Part shown: in pieces, positions 33,698 through 42,483 of the stretch
How the letters are laid out: every line of letters begins with the position of its first letter
How positions within the stretch are numbered: the stretch's first letter is position 1
Origin: Microterricola viridarii
GTDB lineage: Bacteria > Actinomycetota > Actinomycetes > Actinomycetales > Microbacteriaceae
Direction: 5' to 3'
Assembly: GCF_001542775.1 (NCBI RefSeq)
Contig: NZ_CP014145.1
Coordinates: forward strand, 3,348,001 to 3,412,000
DNA length: 64,000 nt
Position numbers and translations under genes: made by a program
The notes under the pieces: generated by a model
The model's input: only the letters and a program-made list of their open reading frames with translations
What the model was told of the DNA's origin: nothing
The model's database searches: none

Positions 33698-34558
33698 CTA
33701 GAAGAGGTGCGCGTAGCCGAGGGCCACCAGATTGTCGTAGGAGGTCTGCAGACACTCGAGCGGCGTGCGGCCGTACTGCTCGTCCTGCTCGACGAGCAGG
33801 TACTGGGCGCCGATGGCCTGGCTCTGCTCGATGATGGCGGTGAAGTCGAGGTTGCCCTCGCCCACCTCGGCGAACTGCACGACGCCGGTGAACGCGTTCA
33901 TGAAGCCGGGGAAGTCGCCTTGGGTCAGGAGCCCGAACGCCTCGGCCGGAATCTGGCCGATGCGGTAGTCCTTGAGGTGCACCATGGCGACGCGCTCGTT
34001 GTACTTCGCGAGGGTCTTCACCGGGTCGAGCCCGCCGCGCTGCACCCAGTGCACGTCGACCTCGAGGCCCATCAGCGGCGCCCGGTCGGCGATGATGTCG
34101 AGCAGGTAGCGCCCGTCGTACTTCGCGAACTCGATGTGATGGTTGTGGTAGTACAAACCGATGCCCTGCACCTGCAGGCGAGCGGCCATCTCATTGCTGT
34201 TGTCGGCGAACTCAAGCACCTTGTCGAGCGAGGCCATCGCGTCGAACGGCAGCATGCCCATCCGGACCATCGTCGAGCCGAGCGCCTTCGCGTCGTCGAC
34301 GATCTTGTCGAAGTCGCTTGAGAGTGACTCGCCTGGCATGCCGGGCATGCCGGTGAGCGGCGCAGAGAGGGCGGCGATGTCCATGCCGAGCTCGGTGCGC
34401 GCACGCTGCAGCTCGGCCACGTTCTCGGCGGTCATCGGGATCTGCGAGATCTCGACGGCGTGGTACCCGATCTCGCTCACCTGGCGCAGGGTCTCGAACG
34501 GCCCCACCGCCGCAAAATTGTCTTTCAGCATCATGGCCTGTACGCCGATTTTCGTCAT
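33698..34558 (-). CDS. Xylose-isomerase-like TIM-barrel sugar (phosphate) isomerase/epimerase
   Basis: The 286-residue cytoplasmic protein is an AP-endonuclease-2/xylose-isomerase-type barrel. The metal site is complete in pattern: GLYYHNHHIEF (Glu), GLEVDVHWVQRGG (Asp), VAMVHLKDYR (His/Asp) and LLVEQDEQ (Glu). Start chosen at 34558, with GAGGAG upstream. It is the second gene of a minus-strand unit behind a GH3 enzyme and divergent from another barrel protein and two Gfo/Idh dehydrogenases. Such proteins act as keto-sugar isomerases, epimerases, inosose dehydratases or 3-keto-glycoside lyases; which is not decidable here. Confidence 0.85.
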   Translation of the reverse strand: MTKIGVQAMMLKDNFAAVGPFETLRQVSEIGYHAVEISQIPMTAENVAELQRARTELGMDIAALSAPLTGMPGMPGESLSSDFDKIVDDAKALGSTMVRMGMLPFDAMASLDKVLEFADNSNEMAARLQVQGIGLYYHNHHIEFAKYDGRYLLDIIADRAPLMGLEVDVHWVQRGGLDPVKTLAKYNERVAMVHLKDYRIGQIPAEAFGLLTQGDFPGFMNAFTGVVQFAEVGEGNLDFTAIIEQSQAIGAQYLLVEQDEQYGRTPLECLQTSYDNLVALGYAHLF

Positions 34559-34602
34559 TGAATTCTCCTCGTGCTTGTCGATGTGTGCTGCGGATGCGAT
34601 GG

Positions 34603-36339
34603 CTAGAGGCGGGTGCCCCAGGTGTCGCACCAGACGTTGTCGTTGAACGTGCCCTGGAACGCGCTGGCCCCGATGATCTTCTGCACCGATGCGTGGATCG
34701 CCTCGCGGCTCGGGGCGTGCGCGTGGATCATGGTCTTCACCATCGGCACGTCGATCAGGTGGTTCGGCTGGAACAGCGACACGAACACGGTCGGCACCTC
34801 GGTCACGTACCAGGGGATCTCCGCCGCCATCGGGGTGGACCAGCGGATGCGGATGCTGGCCTCCTGGGCGAAGCCCGCGACATTGGCGAACACGATGGCC
34901 GCGTCGTACTCCTCGGAGTAGTGCTCGTTGGCCTCTTCGCTCATCACGGTGTGGAAGTACACGTGCTCCTCGCCCTCGGCGGCACGCTGCAGGGCGTTCT
35001 TGAAGACGTGCACCTCGAAGCCGACCGCCTCGAGCTCCTCCTTGGCCATGTCGATGAAACCGCTCGGGTCGACCCCGGTGAAGTCGGCCTGGCCAGAGAC
35101 GCCATACAGGCGGATGCGGCGATGCGTCGCCGGGTCCAGGGGCAGGTTTCCCTGGGTGTCCTTGACCAGCGTGACGGTCTTGTCGGCGATGTCGGCGGCA
35201 ATCGCGTGGTGCTCGGGGCTGCCGATCACGCTGAGTGCCTCGGGGCCCGGCACCAGCTGCTCACGTGGAGTGGAGTGCAGGCCGAGTGTCGCCTTCAGGC
35301 CGAGGATGCGCTCAAGCGCCTCCTGCAGGCGCTGCTCGGTGATCACGCCGGAACGGTAGCCGTCCAGCATGTAGCGCAGGTCCTCCTCTGGATCGCGGAA
35401 GAACAGGAACATGTCGCAGCCGGCCGCGATCGAGGCCGGGACGGCGTCGCGCCGCGGCATCGCCTGGGTCATTCCGACCATCATCGACGCGTCGGTCAGG
35501 ATCAGGCCGTTGAAGCCGAGTTCGTCGCGCAGCAGATCCTGCAGCAGTTCCGGGGCGAGGGTCGCCGGCATGATCTCGGCATCGGTCATTCCCGGGCGGA
35601 AGTGCTTCGACAGCTCGGGGGCTCCGATGTGGCCGATCATGATCGACTGCACGCCGTGCTGGATCAGCTCGCGGTAGACCCGGCCGAAGGTGTCGGTCCA
35701 CTCCTCGTAGCCGAGGGTGTTGTAGGTGGTGACGACGTGCTGGTCGCGCTCGTCGATGCCGTCGCCCGGGAAGTGCTTCATGGCGGCGACCGAGTTCGAC
35801 TCGCTCAAACCGTCGAAGTACTCCTTGGCCCGCTCGATCACCACGTCGGGGGTGTTTCCGAACGACCGGGTGCTGATGACCGTGTTGCGCCAGTTGTAGT
35901 GGATGTCGACGATGGGCGCGAACGCCCAGTTGCAGCCGAGCGCCGCGGTCTCCCGGCCGGCAACCCGGCCCATGTCGCGGGCGATGGACTTGTCCGGGTT
36001 CGATCCGGCGCTCAAGTGCGTGGCAACGAGGGTGCCGTCGTCGATCGAGCCGAAGCCGCCCATCTCGGGGTTGGACGCCACCAACAGCGGCACCTTCGCC
36101 TGGGACTGCGCGTAGCGGATGTGCTCCTGCACAGTGCTCGATCCGGCTCCCATGTAGCGGATGCCGCCCACCTTGTACTCGCCGACTACGCGGTCGAGGT
36201 ACTCCGGCGTGAACGACGTGTTCAGGTTGATGAACAGCTGGCCGATCTTCTCCTCGAGCGTCAGCGAGTCGATGGTGTCGCGCACCCACGTGCTGGCCTG
36301 CTCGTCGAGATTGAACGGTTGGGCGCTGAGGTCGACCAT
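34603..36339 (-). CDS. Glycoside hydrolase family 3 enzyme of the NagZ-like subgroup
   Basis: The 578-residue protein carries the barrel of GH3 with KHFPGDG (K188) followed by an Asp-x-His loop (DERDQH), which corresponds to the flexible Asp-His acid/base dyad of NagZ-type beta-N-acetylglucosaminidases. The nucleophile is in GFNGLILTDASMMVGM. An alpha/beta sandwich domain follows (ADKTVTLVKDTQGNLPLD). No signal peptide is seen, so substrates are imported. Start 36339 has AAGGAT upstream; ATG 36366 is the alternative. A LacI-type operator lies about 70 bases upstream. NagZ-like members include N-acetylglucosaminidases, phosphorylases and glucosidases; the uronate context makes a uronide or amino-sugar glycoside plausible. 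Confidence 0.87.
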   Translation of the reverse strand: MVDLSAQPFNLDEQASTWVRDTIDSLTLEEKIGQLFINLNTSFTPEYLDRVVGEYKVGGIRYMGAGSSTVQEHIRYAQSQAKVPLLVASNPEMGGFGSIDDGTLVATHLSAGSNPDKSIARDMGRVAGRETAALGCNWAFAPIVDIHYNWRNTVISTRSFGNTPDVVIERAKEYFDGLSESNSVAAMKHFPGDGIDERDQHVVTTYNTLGYEEWTDTFGRVYRELIQHGVQSIMIGHIGAPELSKHFRPGMTDAEIMPATLAPELLQDLLRDELGFNGLILTDASMMVGMTQAMPRRDAVPASIAAGCDMFLFFRDPEEDLRYMLDGYRSGVITEQRLQEALERILGLKATLGLHSTPREQLVPGPEALSVIGSPEHHAIAADIADKTVTLVKDTQGNLPLDPATHRRIRLYGVSGQADFTGVDPSGFIDMAKEELEAVGFEVHVFKNALQRAAEGEEHVYFHTVMSEEANEHYSEEYDAAIVFANVAGFAQEASIRIRWSTPMAAEIPWYVTEVPTVFVSLFQPNHLIDVPMVKTMIHAHAPSREAIHASVQKIIGASAFQGTFNDNVWCDTWGTRL

Positions 36340-36410
36340 GGTCACATCCTTGTGTGGAAACTGCAAAAAATTGGTGGTGATAGCACCATGTCACACCATC
36401 GCTGGGAGTT

Positions 36411-36428
36411 TTGTCAATCGGTTGCCAA
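36411..36428. promoter_or_regulatory. LacI-family operator, site 1
   Basis: TTGTCAATCGGTTGCCAA, a near-palindrome, lies between the divergent GH3 and TIM-barrel/dehydrogenase operons. It matches sites at 39780, 39856, 46427 and 49463. Confidence 0.75.
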
Positions 36429-36522
36429 AATCGCGGAACCGGACGTAGAGTGGCCGCATGCCCAGCGGCGAACCGTCGCCGGGTTCTCAACGAGGCGAAT
36501 CTTCTGCGGAGGCAATTTCATC

Positions 36523-37371
36523 GTGTCAACCACGCTCACCCCCACCTGGACCCTGTCGGGATTCGGCGACGAGATCGACCCGGAACCGGCCGTTCAGGTC
36601 GCCGTCCTGAAGGCGCTCGGCGCGAGCCACATTGAGGTGCGCAGCGCGTGGACCACGAATGTCGTCGACCTCGACGACGAGCAGCTCGAGCGCCTGCGCG
36701 CGATCCTCACAGCCCAGGAGGTGGCGGTCTCGGCGATCGCATCACCCATCGGCAAGGTCGACGTCTCGCTCGATGCCGAGCTCGAGGTGCACCGCCTTCG
36801 GCGCATCATTCGCGTCGCCCACGCGCTGGAAACCCCCAACATCCGGGTCTTCTCGTTCTTCCGCGGCGAGGGTGTCTCGGTCGAGAGCACCAGGGACGCG
36901 GTCATGACGCGCATGCGGCTGTTGGCCCACGAGGCCGAGAAGGCCGGCGTCGTGCTGCTGCACGAGAACGAGAAAGACATCTACGGCGACACCCCCGAGC
37001 GCGTGCTCGACCTGGTCGAGAGCGTCGGGTCGCCCGCGCTGCGCCTCGCCTGGGACAACGCCAACTTCGTGCAGGTCGGCGCGAAGCCGTTCACCGACGG
37101 CTACGCAATGCTGCGCCCCTACCTGGACTACCTGCAGGTGAAGGACGCCGTCGCCGCAACGGGCGAGGTCGTGCCAGCAGGCCAGGGCGACGGCGAACTG
37201 CGCGAGACCCTGACCGCGCTGCGTGACGACGGCTACAGTGGCTTCGCCTCGCTCGAGCCGCACCTGGCCGCCCAGCACGCCCTCGGTGGATTCTCCGGCC
37301 CCGCCGCGTTCGGCCAGGCCGCCAGAGCCTTCGCCGGACTGCTCGCCGAGATCGGGGTCGGCGCGAAATGA
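36523..37371 (+). CDS. TIM-barrel sugar isomerase/epimerase-like protein with altered metal site
   Basis: The 282-residue barrel keeps VLLHENEKDIYGD (Glu148 or Glu150), LRLAWDNANFVQVG (Asp178) and FASLEPHL (Glu245). Where this family has H-x-K-D, it has LQVKDA, so Gln205 replaces the usual metal-binding histidine. The GTG start at 36523 is supported by GGAGG 10 bases upstream. It is first in a coupled chain with two Gfo/Idh dehydrogenases (ATGA overlaps) directly downstream of LacI site 1. The dehydrogenase partnership suggests it acts on a keto-sugar; the precise reaction is unknown. Confidence 0.82.
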   Translation: MSTTLTPTWTLSGFGDEIDPEPAVQVAVLKALGASHIEVRSAWTTNVVDLDDEQLERLRAILTAQEVAVSAIASPIGKVDVSLDAELEVHRLRRIIRVAHALETPNIRVFSFFRGEGVSVESTRDAVMTRMRLLAHEAEKAGVVLLHENEKDIYGDTPERVLDLVESVGSPALRLAWDNANFVQVGAKPFTDGYAMLRPYLDYLQVKDAVAATGEVVPAGQGDGELRETLTALRDDGYSGFASLEPHLAAQHALGGFSGPAAFGQAARAFAGLLAEIGVGAK

Positions 37372-38465
37372 CCGGAGAGAACCTCACCGTCAACGGCGAT
37401 GCTGAGCAACTGGCTCCCCACACACGTCGCGTCGCGGTCATCGGCTGCGGCGACATCTCCGCCATCCACCTGGCAGCGATCGCCGGCCTGCCCGGCGCCA
37501 GACTGGTCGGGGTGTCCGATCCGGATGCCGCCAGGCTGGCCGCGGCGGTCCACGCGCACAGGGTGCCCGGGTTCGCCGACCACCTGGAGCTGTTCGCCGA
37601 GCTCGCGCCCGACGTCGTGCACATCTGCACCCCGCACAACACGCATGCGCAACTGGCGATCGACGCCCTCGAGCGCGGCATCAACGTGATCGTCGAGAAG
37701 CCGCTCGCCGATTCGCGTGAAGAAGGCAGGCGGGTAGCGGCCGCTGCCAGGAACAGCACGGCGAGAATCGGCGTGTGCTTCCAGAATCGGTACAACGCGC
37801 CGGTTGTCGCAGCACAGGCCCTGTTGGCAGGCGGCACCCTGGGCTCGATCAGGGGAGCGTCTGCCACCGTGAGCTGGCACCGCACCGCGGAGTACTACCT
37901 CGACAGGCCATGGCGTGGCACCTGGTCCGGCGGTGGCGGCGGGCTGCTGATGAACCAGGCGATCCACACCATCGACCTGCTGCACTGGCTCGTTGGCCCG
38001 GTCTCTGACGTCGACGGTCATGCAAGCACCAGGCACCTCGGTGATGTCATCGAGGTGGAAGACACCGCAGAACTGATGCTGAGCCATGAGAACGGTGCGC
38101 GCAGCGTCTTCTACGCCACGCTGGCCCACACTATGAATTCCCCGGTCAGTATCGAGATCGTGACCGATGGGGCGGTTCTTCTGCTCAAGGGCGATCTCAC
38201 CGTCACGTACTCGGATGGCCGAACAGAGCTCATCAGGGAGACCAACGCCGCAACCGGGGAGCGTGCCTACTGGGGCATCTCGCACGAGCTGCTCATCGCT
38301 GACTTCTACCGTGGCCTCGATTCTGGAGAGCCGTTCTGGATTGATCCGGACGAAGCGCAGAAATCCCTCGACGTCGTTCAAGACGTCTATGACCTGTCGT
38401 ACGGCACGCGCACTGGCGCGCTCCCGCACACGATCGATTCCCCCTCACAGAAAGCAGTTTCATGA
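37368..38465 (+). CDS. Gfo/Idh/MocA-family NAD(P)-dependent sugar dehydrogenase 1
   Basis: The 365-residue protein has an N-terminal Rossmann fold (RRVAVIGCGDISAIHLAAIAGL, about 21-42), the VIVEKPLADSREEG motif with the catalytic Lys region, and a C-terminal domain beginning SIRGASATVSWHRT with the usual MNQAIHTIDLLHWLVGP active-site helix (His in the IHTID stretch). The family oxidises or reduces hydroxyls of sugars, inositols and glycosides. It is coupled by ATGA at both ends, between the TIM-barrel gene and a second dehydrogenase. Confidence 0.88.
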   Translation: MTGENLTVNGDAEQLAPHTRRVAVIGCGDISAIHLAAIAGLPGARLVGVSDPDAARLAAAVHAHRVPGFADHLELFAELAPDVVHICTPHNTHAQLAIDALERGINVIVEKPLADSREEGRRVAAAARNSTARIGVCFQNRYNAPVVAAQALLAGGTLGSIRGASATVSWHRTAEYYLDRPWRGTWSGGGGGLLMNQAIHTIDLLHWLVGPVSDVDGHASTRHLGDVIEVEDTAELMLSHENGARSVFYATLAHTMNSPVSIEIVTDGAVLLLKGDLTVTYSDGRTELIRETNAATGERAYWGISHELLIADFYRGLDSGEPFWIDPDEAQKSLDVVQDVYDLSYGTRTGALPHTIDSPSQKAVS

Positions 38466-39628
38466 CTAAGAAGGTACGCATCGGCATCATTGGGCTCGGC
38501 GCCCAGGGGTCTATGTACGCGAAGTTCATCACCGATGGCCTGGTGCCGAACATGGAAATCGGGGCCATCGCAGACATCGACCCGGCCAAGGCGGAGAGTG
38601 CGGCATCCGACTACCCGGGAATCCCGTTCTTCTCTGACTACCTGGAGATGATCGAGAGCGGCAGCGTCGACGCCGTCGTCACCTGCGTCCCGCACTTCCT
38701 GCACCCGCAGATCGGCATCGAGGCGCTGCAGCGCGACATCCATGCCCTGGTCGAGAAGCCGGCAGGCGTCTACACCAAGCAGGTCGCGGAGCTCAATGCC
38801 TATGCGCTCACCAAGCCGGAGCTGAGCTTCGGAATCATGTTCAACCAGCGCAACAATCCGCTGTACATCCGCCTCAAGGAGATCGTCGACGGCGGCGAGA
38901 TCGGCAGCATCCTGCGCTCGAACTGGATCATCACCAACTGGTGGCGCCCGCAGGGCTACTACGACCAGAGTGCCTGGCGCGCCACCTGGGGCGGTGAGGG
39001 CGGCGGCGTGCTCGTCAACCAGGCCCCGCACCAGCTCGACCTGTGGCAGTGGATCTGCGGCGTTCCGAAGTCGGTGTACTCGAAGGTCGCCTACGGCTAC
39101 CGCCGCAACATCGCGGTCGAGGACGAGGTCACCGCGTTGGTCGACTACGGCAACGGCGCCACCGGTGTCTTCATCACCGCCACTCACGAGATGACCGGAA
39201 CTGACCGCTTCGAGATCGTCGGATCGCAGGGCAAGATCGTCGTCGAGAACTCGAAGACCGCGACCGTCACCCGGCTGAAGCGCCCGGAGCGCGAGCTCAG
39301 CGAGAACATGGACATGAGCGACGTCATGAAGCTGTTCATGGGCCAGCTCGACACCGACGACTACTACGAGCAGGAGACCATCGAGTTCGACTCGGTGTGG
39401 GGTGCCCAGCACGCCGGCGTGCTCGAGAACTTTGCCGCGAACATCCTCGACGGGACTCCGCTACTGGCGCCCGGATCCGACGGCATCAAGGGAGTGCGCT
39501 TGGCGAATGCCATCCACCTCTCCAGCTGGACGGGCAGGGAAGTATCGCTCGACTTCGACGAGGACGAGTTCATCGCGGAGCTGAACTCCCGAATCGCCGA
39601 CGAGGACAAGTTCCCCGTGCTGGTCTAG
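38462..39628 (+). CDS. Gfo/Idh/MocA-family NAD(P)-dependent sugar dehydrogenase 2
   Basis: The 388-residue paralogue has VRIGIIGLGAQGSMYAKFI at the N-terminus, ALVEKPAGVYTKQV as the EKP motif, and GGVLVNQAPHQLDLWQWICG as the C-terminal active-site helix. It shares little beyond family motifs with the preceding dehydrogenase, so the two probably act on different hydroxyls or in opposite directions. Coupled by ATGA. It ends the transcription unit; two LacI-type operators follow before the ABC transporter. Confidence 0.88.
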   Translation: MTKKVRIGIIGLGAQGSMYAKFITDGLVPNMEIGAIADIDPAKAESAASDYPGIPFFSDYLEMIESGSVDAVVTCVPHFLHPQIGIEALQRDIHALVEKPAGVYTKQVAELNAYALTKPELSFGIMFNQRNNPLYIRLKEIVDGGEIGSILRSNWIITNWWRPQGYYDQSAWRATWGGEGGGVLVNQAPHQLDLWQWICGVPKSVYSKVAYGYRRNIAVEDEVTALVDYGNGATGVFITATHEMTGTDRFEIVGSQGKIVVENSKTATVTRLKRPERELSENMDMSDVMKLFMGQLDTDDYYEQETIEFDSVWGAQHAGVLENFAANILDGTPLLAPGSDGIKGVRLANAIHLSSWTGREVSLDFDEDEFIAELNSRIADEDKFPVLV

Positions 39629-39779
39629 CCCCGAACCTGGCCGGCTGTCGAGCTGGTCCAGCACCGCCAGCGGTGGCTGCGCGGGGCCGTGCCTGTGGCG
39701 CGGACCCGCGCTTCAGCGTGCCCGCCAGCGAGGGCGCAATGCGCACGCGCACGCTCACAGGCGATGAATTGTCACAGTT

Positions 39780-39797
39780 TTGACAATCGGTTGCCAA
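39780..39797. promoter_or_regulatory. LacI-family operator, site 2
   Basis: TTGACAATCGGTTGCCAA lies 115 bases upstream of the substrate-binding protein start, followed closely by a -10-like TATAGC region (39812-39817). Confidence 0.75.
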
Positions 39798-39855
39798 GTC
39801 CTCATTCCCTGATATAGCTTTACGGCAACAACCAAGAGCCACGCCTTCATGTCGG

Positions 39856-39873
39856 CTGGCAATCGGTTGCACC
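39856..39873. promoter_or_regulatory. LacI-family operator, site 3 (weaker)
   Basis: CTGGCAATCGGTTGCACC keeps the GGCAATCGGTTGC core and lies 76 bases (7 helical turns) from site 2, a spacing that would allow DNA looping between two bound dimers. Confidence 0.6.
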
Positions 39874-39911
39874 CTCACCGTCGAGAAACACACAGCAAAC
39901 AGGAGACAACA

Positions 39912-41453
39912 ATGAAGTTTCGTCCCCGGGTGGCGGCCGTCGCCCTACTCACCGCGGCAGCGATAACACTGACCGCCTGCTCAGGAAGCGGCGCTCAACC
40001 GGCCTCGTCCAATGGCTCGGCCGTCACGGGTGGCACGCTCACGATCGGCGCCCTCGTCGACGTGAAGTCGTTCGACCCGGCCCAGGCCCACATCGGCCAT
40101 TACGTCCAGTACTACCAGCCCGTGTATGACTCCCTGCTGCGTCGCGAAGCAGACGGCACGCTGGTGCCTATGCTCGCGACGGCGTGGGAGTACAACTCCG
40201 ACAACACCGAGCTCACCCTCACCCTCCGCGACGACGTGACCTTCACCGACGGAACCAAGCTCGACGCCGAAGCGGTCAAGATCAACCTCGACCGGTTCCG
40301 CACCGGCAACGGCCCCGACGCGTCGACCTTGGCGCAGGTCTCTGACGTCACCGTCGCCGACGCCACTACCGTGGTGATCACGCTCAAGGCCCAGGACCCC
40401 GCGCTGCTCGACTATCTCGGCAACGCCGATGGCTTCATTGCCAGTCCCGCGGCGGTAGAGGGCGGCAAGTTGGCCACAGACCCGGTCGGCAGCGGACCGT
40501 ACACGCTCGACAAGTCCAAGACCGTCGCGGCCTCCTCCTACACCTTCGTGAAGAACCCCGACTACTGGGACCCGTCGCTCCAGGTCTACGACACGATCGT
40601 GGTCAAGCCGATCCTCGATACCACCGCCATGTCGAACGCCCTCCTCTCCGGGCAGCTCAATGCGGCGCTGCTCACCGCGAAGACGCAGCCGCAGGCCAAG
40701 GGTGCCGGCCTCACCGAGTACAACTACCCGACCGACTGGCAGGGACTGCTGTTCTTCGACCGCGATGGAACCATGGTTCCCGAGCTCGCCGACGTGAGGG
40801 TGCGTCAGGCCATCAACTACGCGATCGACAAGGAAACCCTGCTCGCCCAGGTGGGCAAGGGTCTCGGTACAGCGACCAGCCAGCCGTTCGGCAAGGGCAC
40901 CGACGCATTCGACGAGTCGCTCGAGTCGGCGTACCCGTATGACGTTGACAAGGCAAAGGAGCTCCTCAGCGAGGCAGGCGTCGGTGAGTTCAGCATCACC
41001 ATGCCGACAGTCTCCGGGTTCTTGGACCCTGCCCTCACGGCCGGTATTGGCCAGAACCTCGCCGACGTCGGCATCACGGTGAATTGGGAGAACGTGGCCG
41101 GTTCGGACTTCATTTCAAGCCTGGTTCAGGGCAAATACGCCGCCAGCTGGTTCTCGCTGTTCCAGGGTTCGCCCTGGGTTGCGGTCAACCAGATCATCGC
41201 CCCCGAGGCCACGTACAACCCGTTCCACACGACCGATGCGAAGGTCGAAACGCTCATCACGGCCATCCAGACCGGTTCGGCCGAGGAGCAGAAGACGGCG
41301 GCCCAGGAAATCAACAAGTACATCGTCGAGCAGGCCTGGTTCGCCCCGTTCTACCGTCCAGACCAGATCTTCTTCACTGACAAGAACACCACGACCGAGC
41401 CGCAGTTGCAGCAGGCCGTGCCGTCGATCTACTCCTACGCACCCGCGCAGTAG
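39912..41453 (+). CDS. ABC transporter substrate-binding lipoprotein, family 5
   Basis: The 513-residue protein has a lipoprotein signal (AITLTACSG; Cys23) and the family-5 fold: GGTLTIGALVDVKSFDPAQ, YDSLLRREADGTLVPMLATAWEYNSDNTELTLTLRDDVTFTDGT and VRVRQAINYAIDKETL. The family is named for peptide binding (DppA/OppA) but members also bind oligosaccharides and other solutes. Placed between LacI operators and sugar-acid genes, it more likely captures a uronic-acid-containing oligosaccharide or glycoside than a peptide. AGGAGA precedes the ATG. Confidence 0.9.
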   Translation: MKFRPRVAAVALLTAAAITLTACSGSGAQPASSNGSAVTGGTLTIGALVDVKSFDPAQAHIGHYVQYYQPVYDSLLRREADGTLVPMLATAWEYNSDNTELTLTLRDDVTFTDGTKLDAEAVKINLDRFRTGNGPDASTLAQVSDVTVADATTVVITLKAQDPALLDYLGNADGFIASPAAVEGGKLATDPVGSGPYTLDKSKTVAASSYTFVKNPDYWDPSLQVYDTIVVKPILDTTAMSNALLSGQLNAALLTAKTQPQAKGAGLTEYNYPTDWQGLLFFDRDGTMVPELADVRVRQAINYAIDKETLLAQVGKGLGTATSQPFGKGTDAFDESLESAYPYDVDKAKELLSEAGVGEFSITMPTVSGFLDPALTAGIGQNLADVGITVNWENVAGSDFISSLVQGKYAASWFSLFQGSPWVAVNQIIAPEATYNPFHTTDAKVETLITAIQTGSAEEQKTAAQEINKYIVEQAWFAPFYRPDQIFFTDKNTTTEPQLQQAVPSIYSYAPAQ

Positions 41454-41460
41454 CTAGCCC

Positions 41461-41490
41461 GGGTCCCCGCCCGCGCATGGGCGGGGACCC
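41461..41490 (+). terminator. Intercistronic hairpin after the substrate-binding protein gene
   Basis: Perfect 12-base arms (41461-41472 / 41479-41490) with a 6-base loop, 7 bases after the stop. Such hairpins commonly keep binding-protein mRNA more abundant than the downstream permease mRNA. Confidence 0.65.
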
Positions 41491-41541
41491 CTCCCTCACG
41501 TTTGCTTCACCCCCCACCAACCACCTGACAACGGAGCAGAA

Positions 41542-42483
41542 ATGGTTTCCTTTATCGTCCGACGCCTGATTTCGGGCGTGGTGGTGCTCTTCGTAGTGTC
41601 GTCGTTGACTTTCTTTATGTTGTACTTTTCGGCGACAAGCGTCGCCCGCAACATCCTGGGTGAATCGGCCACGCAGGCGCAGGTGCACCTCAAAGAGATC
41701 GAGCTCGGTCTTGATCAGCCCCTCTTTTCCCGCTACGTGGACTGGCTGGGAGGTGCACTCAGCGGCAACTTCGGTGTGTCGTGGTTCAACAGCCAGCCCG
41801 TAGTCGACAGCATCGTCGGGCGTCTTCCCACGACGCTGTCCATCGTCCTGGTGACGATCGTGATCGCCGCGGTCTTGGCCACGTTGTTCGGCGTCGCTGC
41901 AGCTGTGCGCCGCGGATGGGTGGATCGCCTGCTGCAGATCGTCTCCATCGGCGCATCTGCCATCCCTCAATTCGTTGTCGCGATTGTGCTGGTCACTGTC
42001 TTCGCGATCGGCCTGCAACTGTTGCCCGCGACGGGTTATGTGCCCCTGACCGATAGCTTCGGGGGCTGGCTCGCCTCGATCACGCTGCCGATCATCGCCT
42101 TGGCGATCGGCGCCGTCGCCTCGACCGCCCAGCAGGTCCGAAGCGCCGTGATCACCGTGCTCAGCCGTGACTATGTGCGAACGCTCCGCAGCCGCGGCTT
42201 GGCCCCACGGGAGATCCTGTTCCGGCATGTGCTGCGTGGCGCGGCCCCGGCCGGACTCACCGTGTTGTCGCTGCAGTTCATCGGAATGCTCGGTGGCGTT
42301 GTCGTGCTCGAGCAGATCTTCGCCCTTCCTGGGCTGGGATTCCTGGCGCTGCAGTCCACTACCCAGGGTGACATGCCCGTTCTGATGGGTGTCGTGGTCT
42401 ACATCGTCATCATCGTTGTTGTTGTCAACTTGCTGGTCGACCTCGCCGTCGGCTGGCTGAACCCGAAGGCGCGTGTGTCATGA
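41542..42483 (+). CDS. ABC transporter permease (DppB/OppB-like)
   Basis: The 313-residue permease has about six spans, the first at residues 9-35 (SGVVVLFVVSSLTFFML), and a coupling loop YVRTLRSRGLAPREILFRHVLRGA. FIGMLGGVVVLEQIFALPGLG is a hallmark of the DppB/OppB group. Its stop overlaps the start of the fused permease-ATPase gene (ATGA). Confidence 0.92.
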   Translation: MVSFIVRRLISGVVVLFVVSSLTFFMLYFSATSVARNILGESATQAQVHLKEIELGLDQPLFSRYVDWLGGALSGNFGVSWFNSQPVVDSIVGRLPTTLSIVLVTIVIAAVLATLFGVAAAVRRGWVDRLLQIVSIGASAIPQFVVAIVLVTVFAIGLQLLPATGYVPLTDSFGGWLASITLPIIALAIGAVASTAQQVRSAVITVLSRDYVRTLRSRGLAPREILFRHVLRGAAPAGLTVLSLQFIGMLGGVVVLEQIFALPGLGFLALQSTTQGDMPVLMGVVVYIVIIVVVVNLLVDLAVGWLNPKARVS

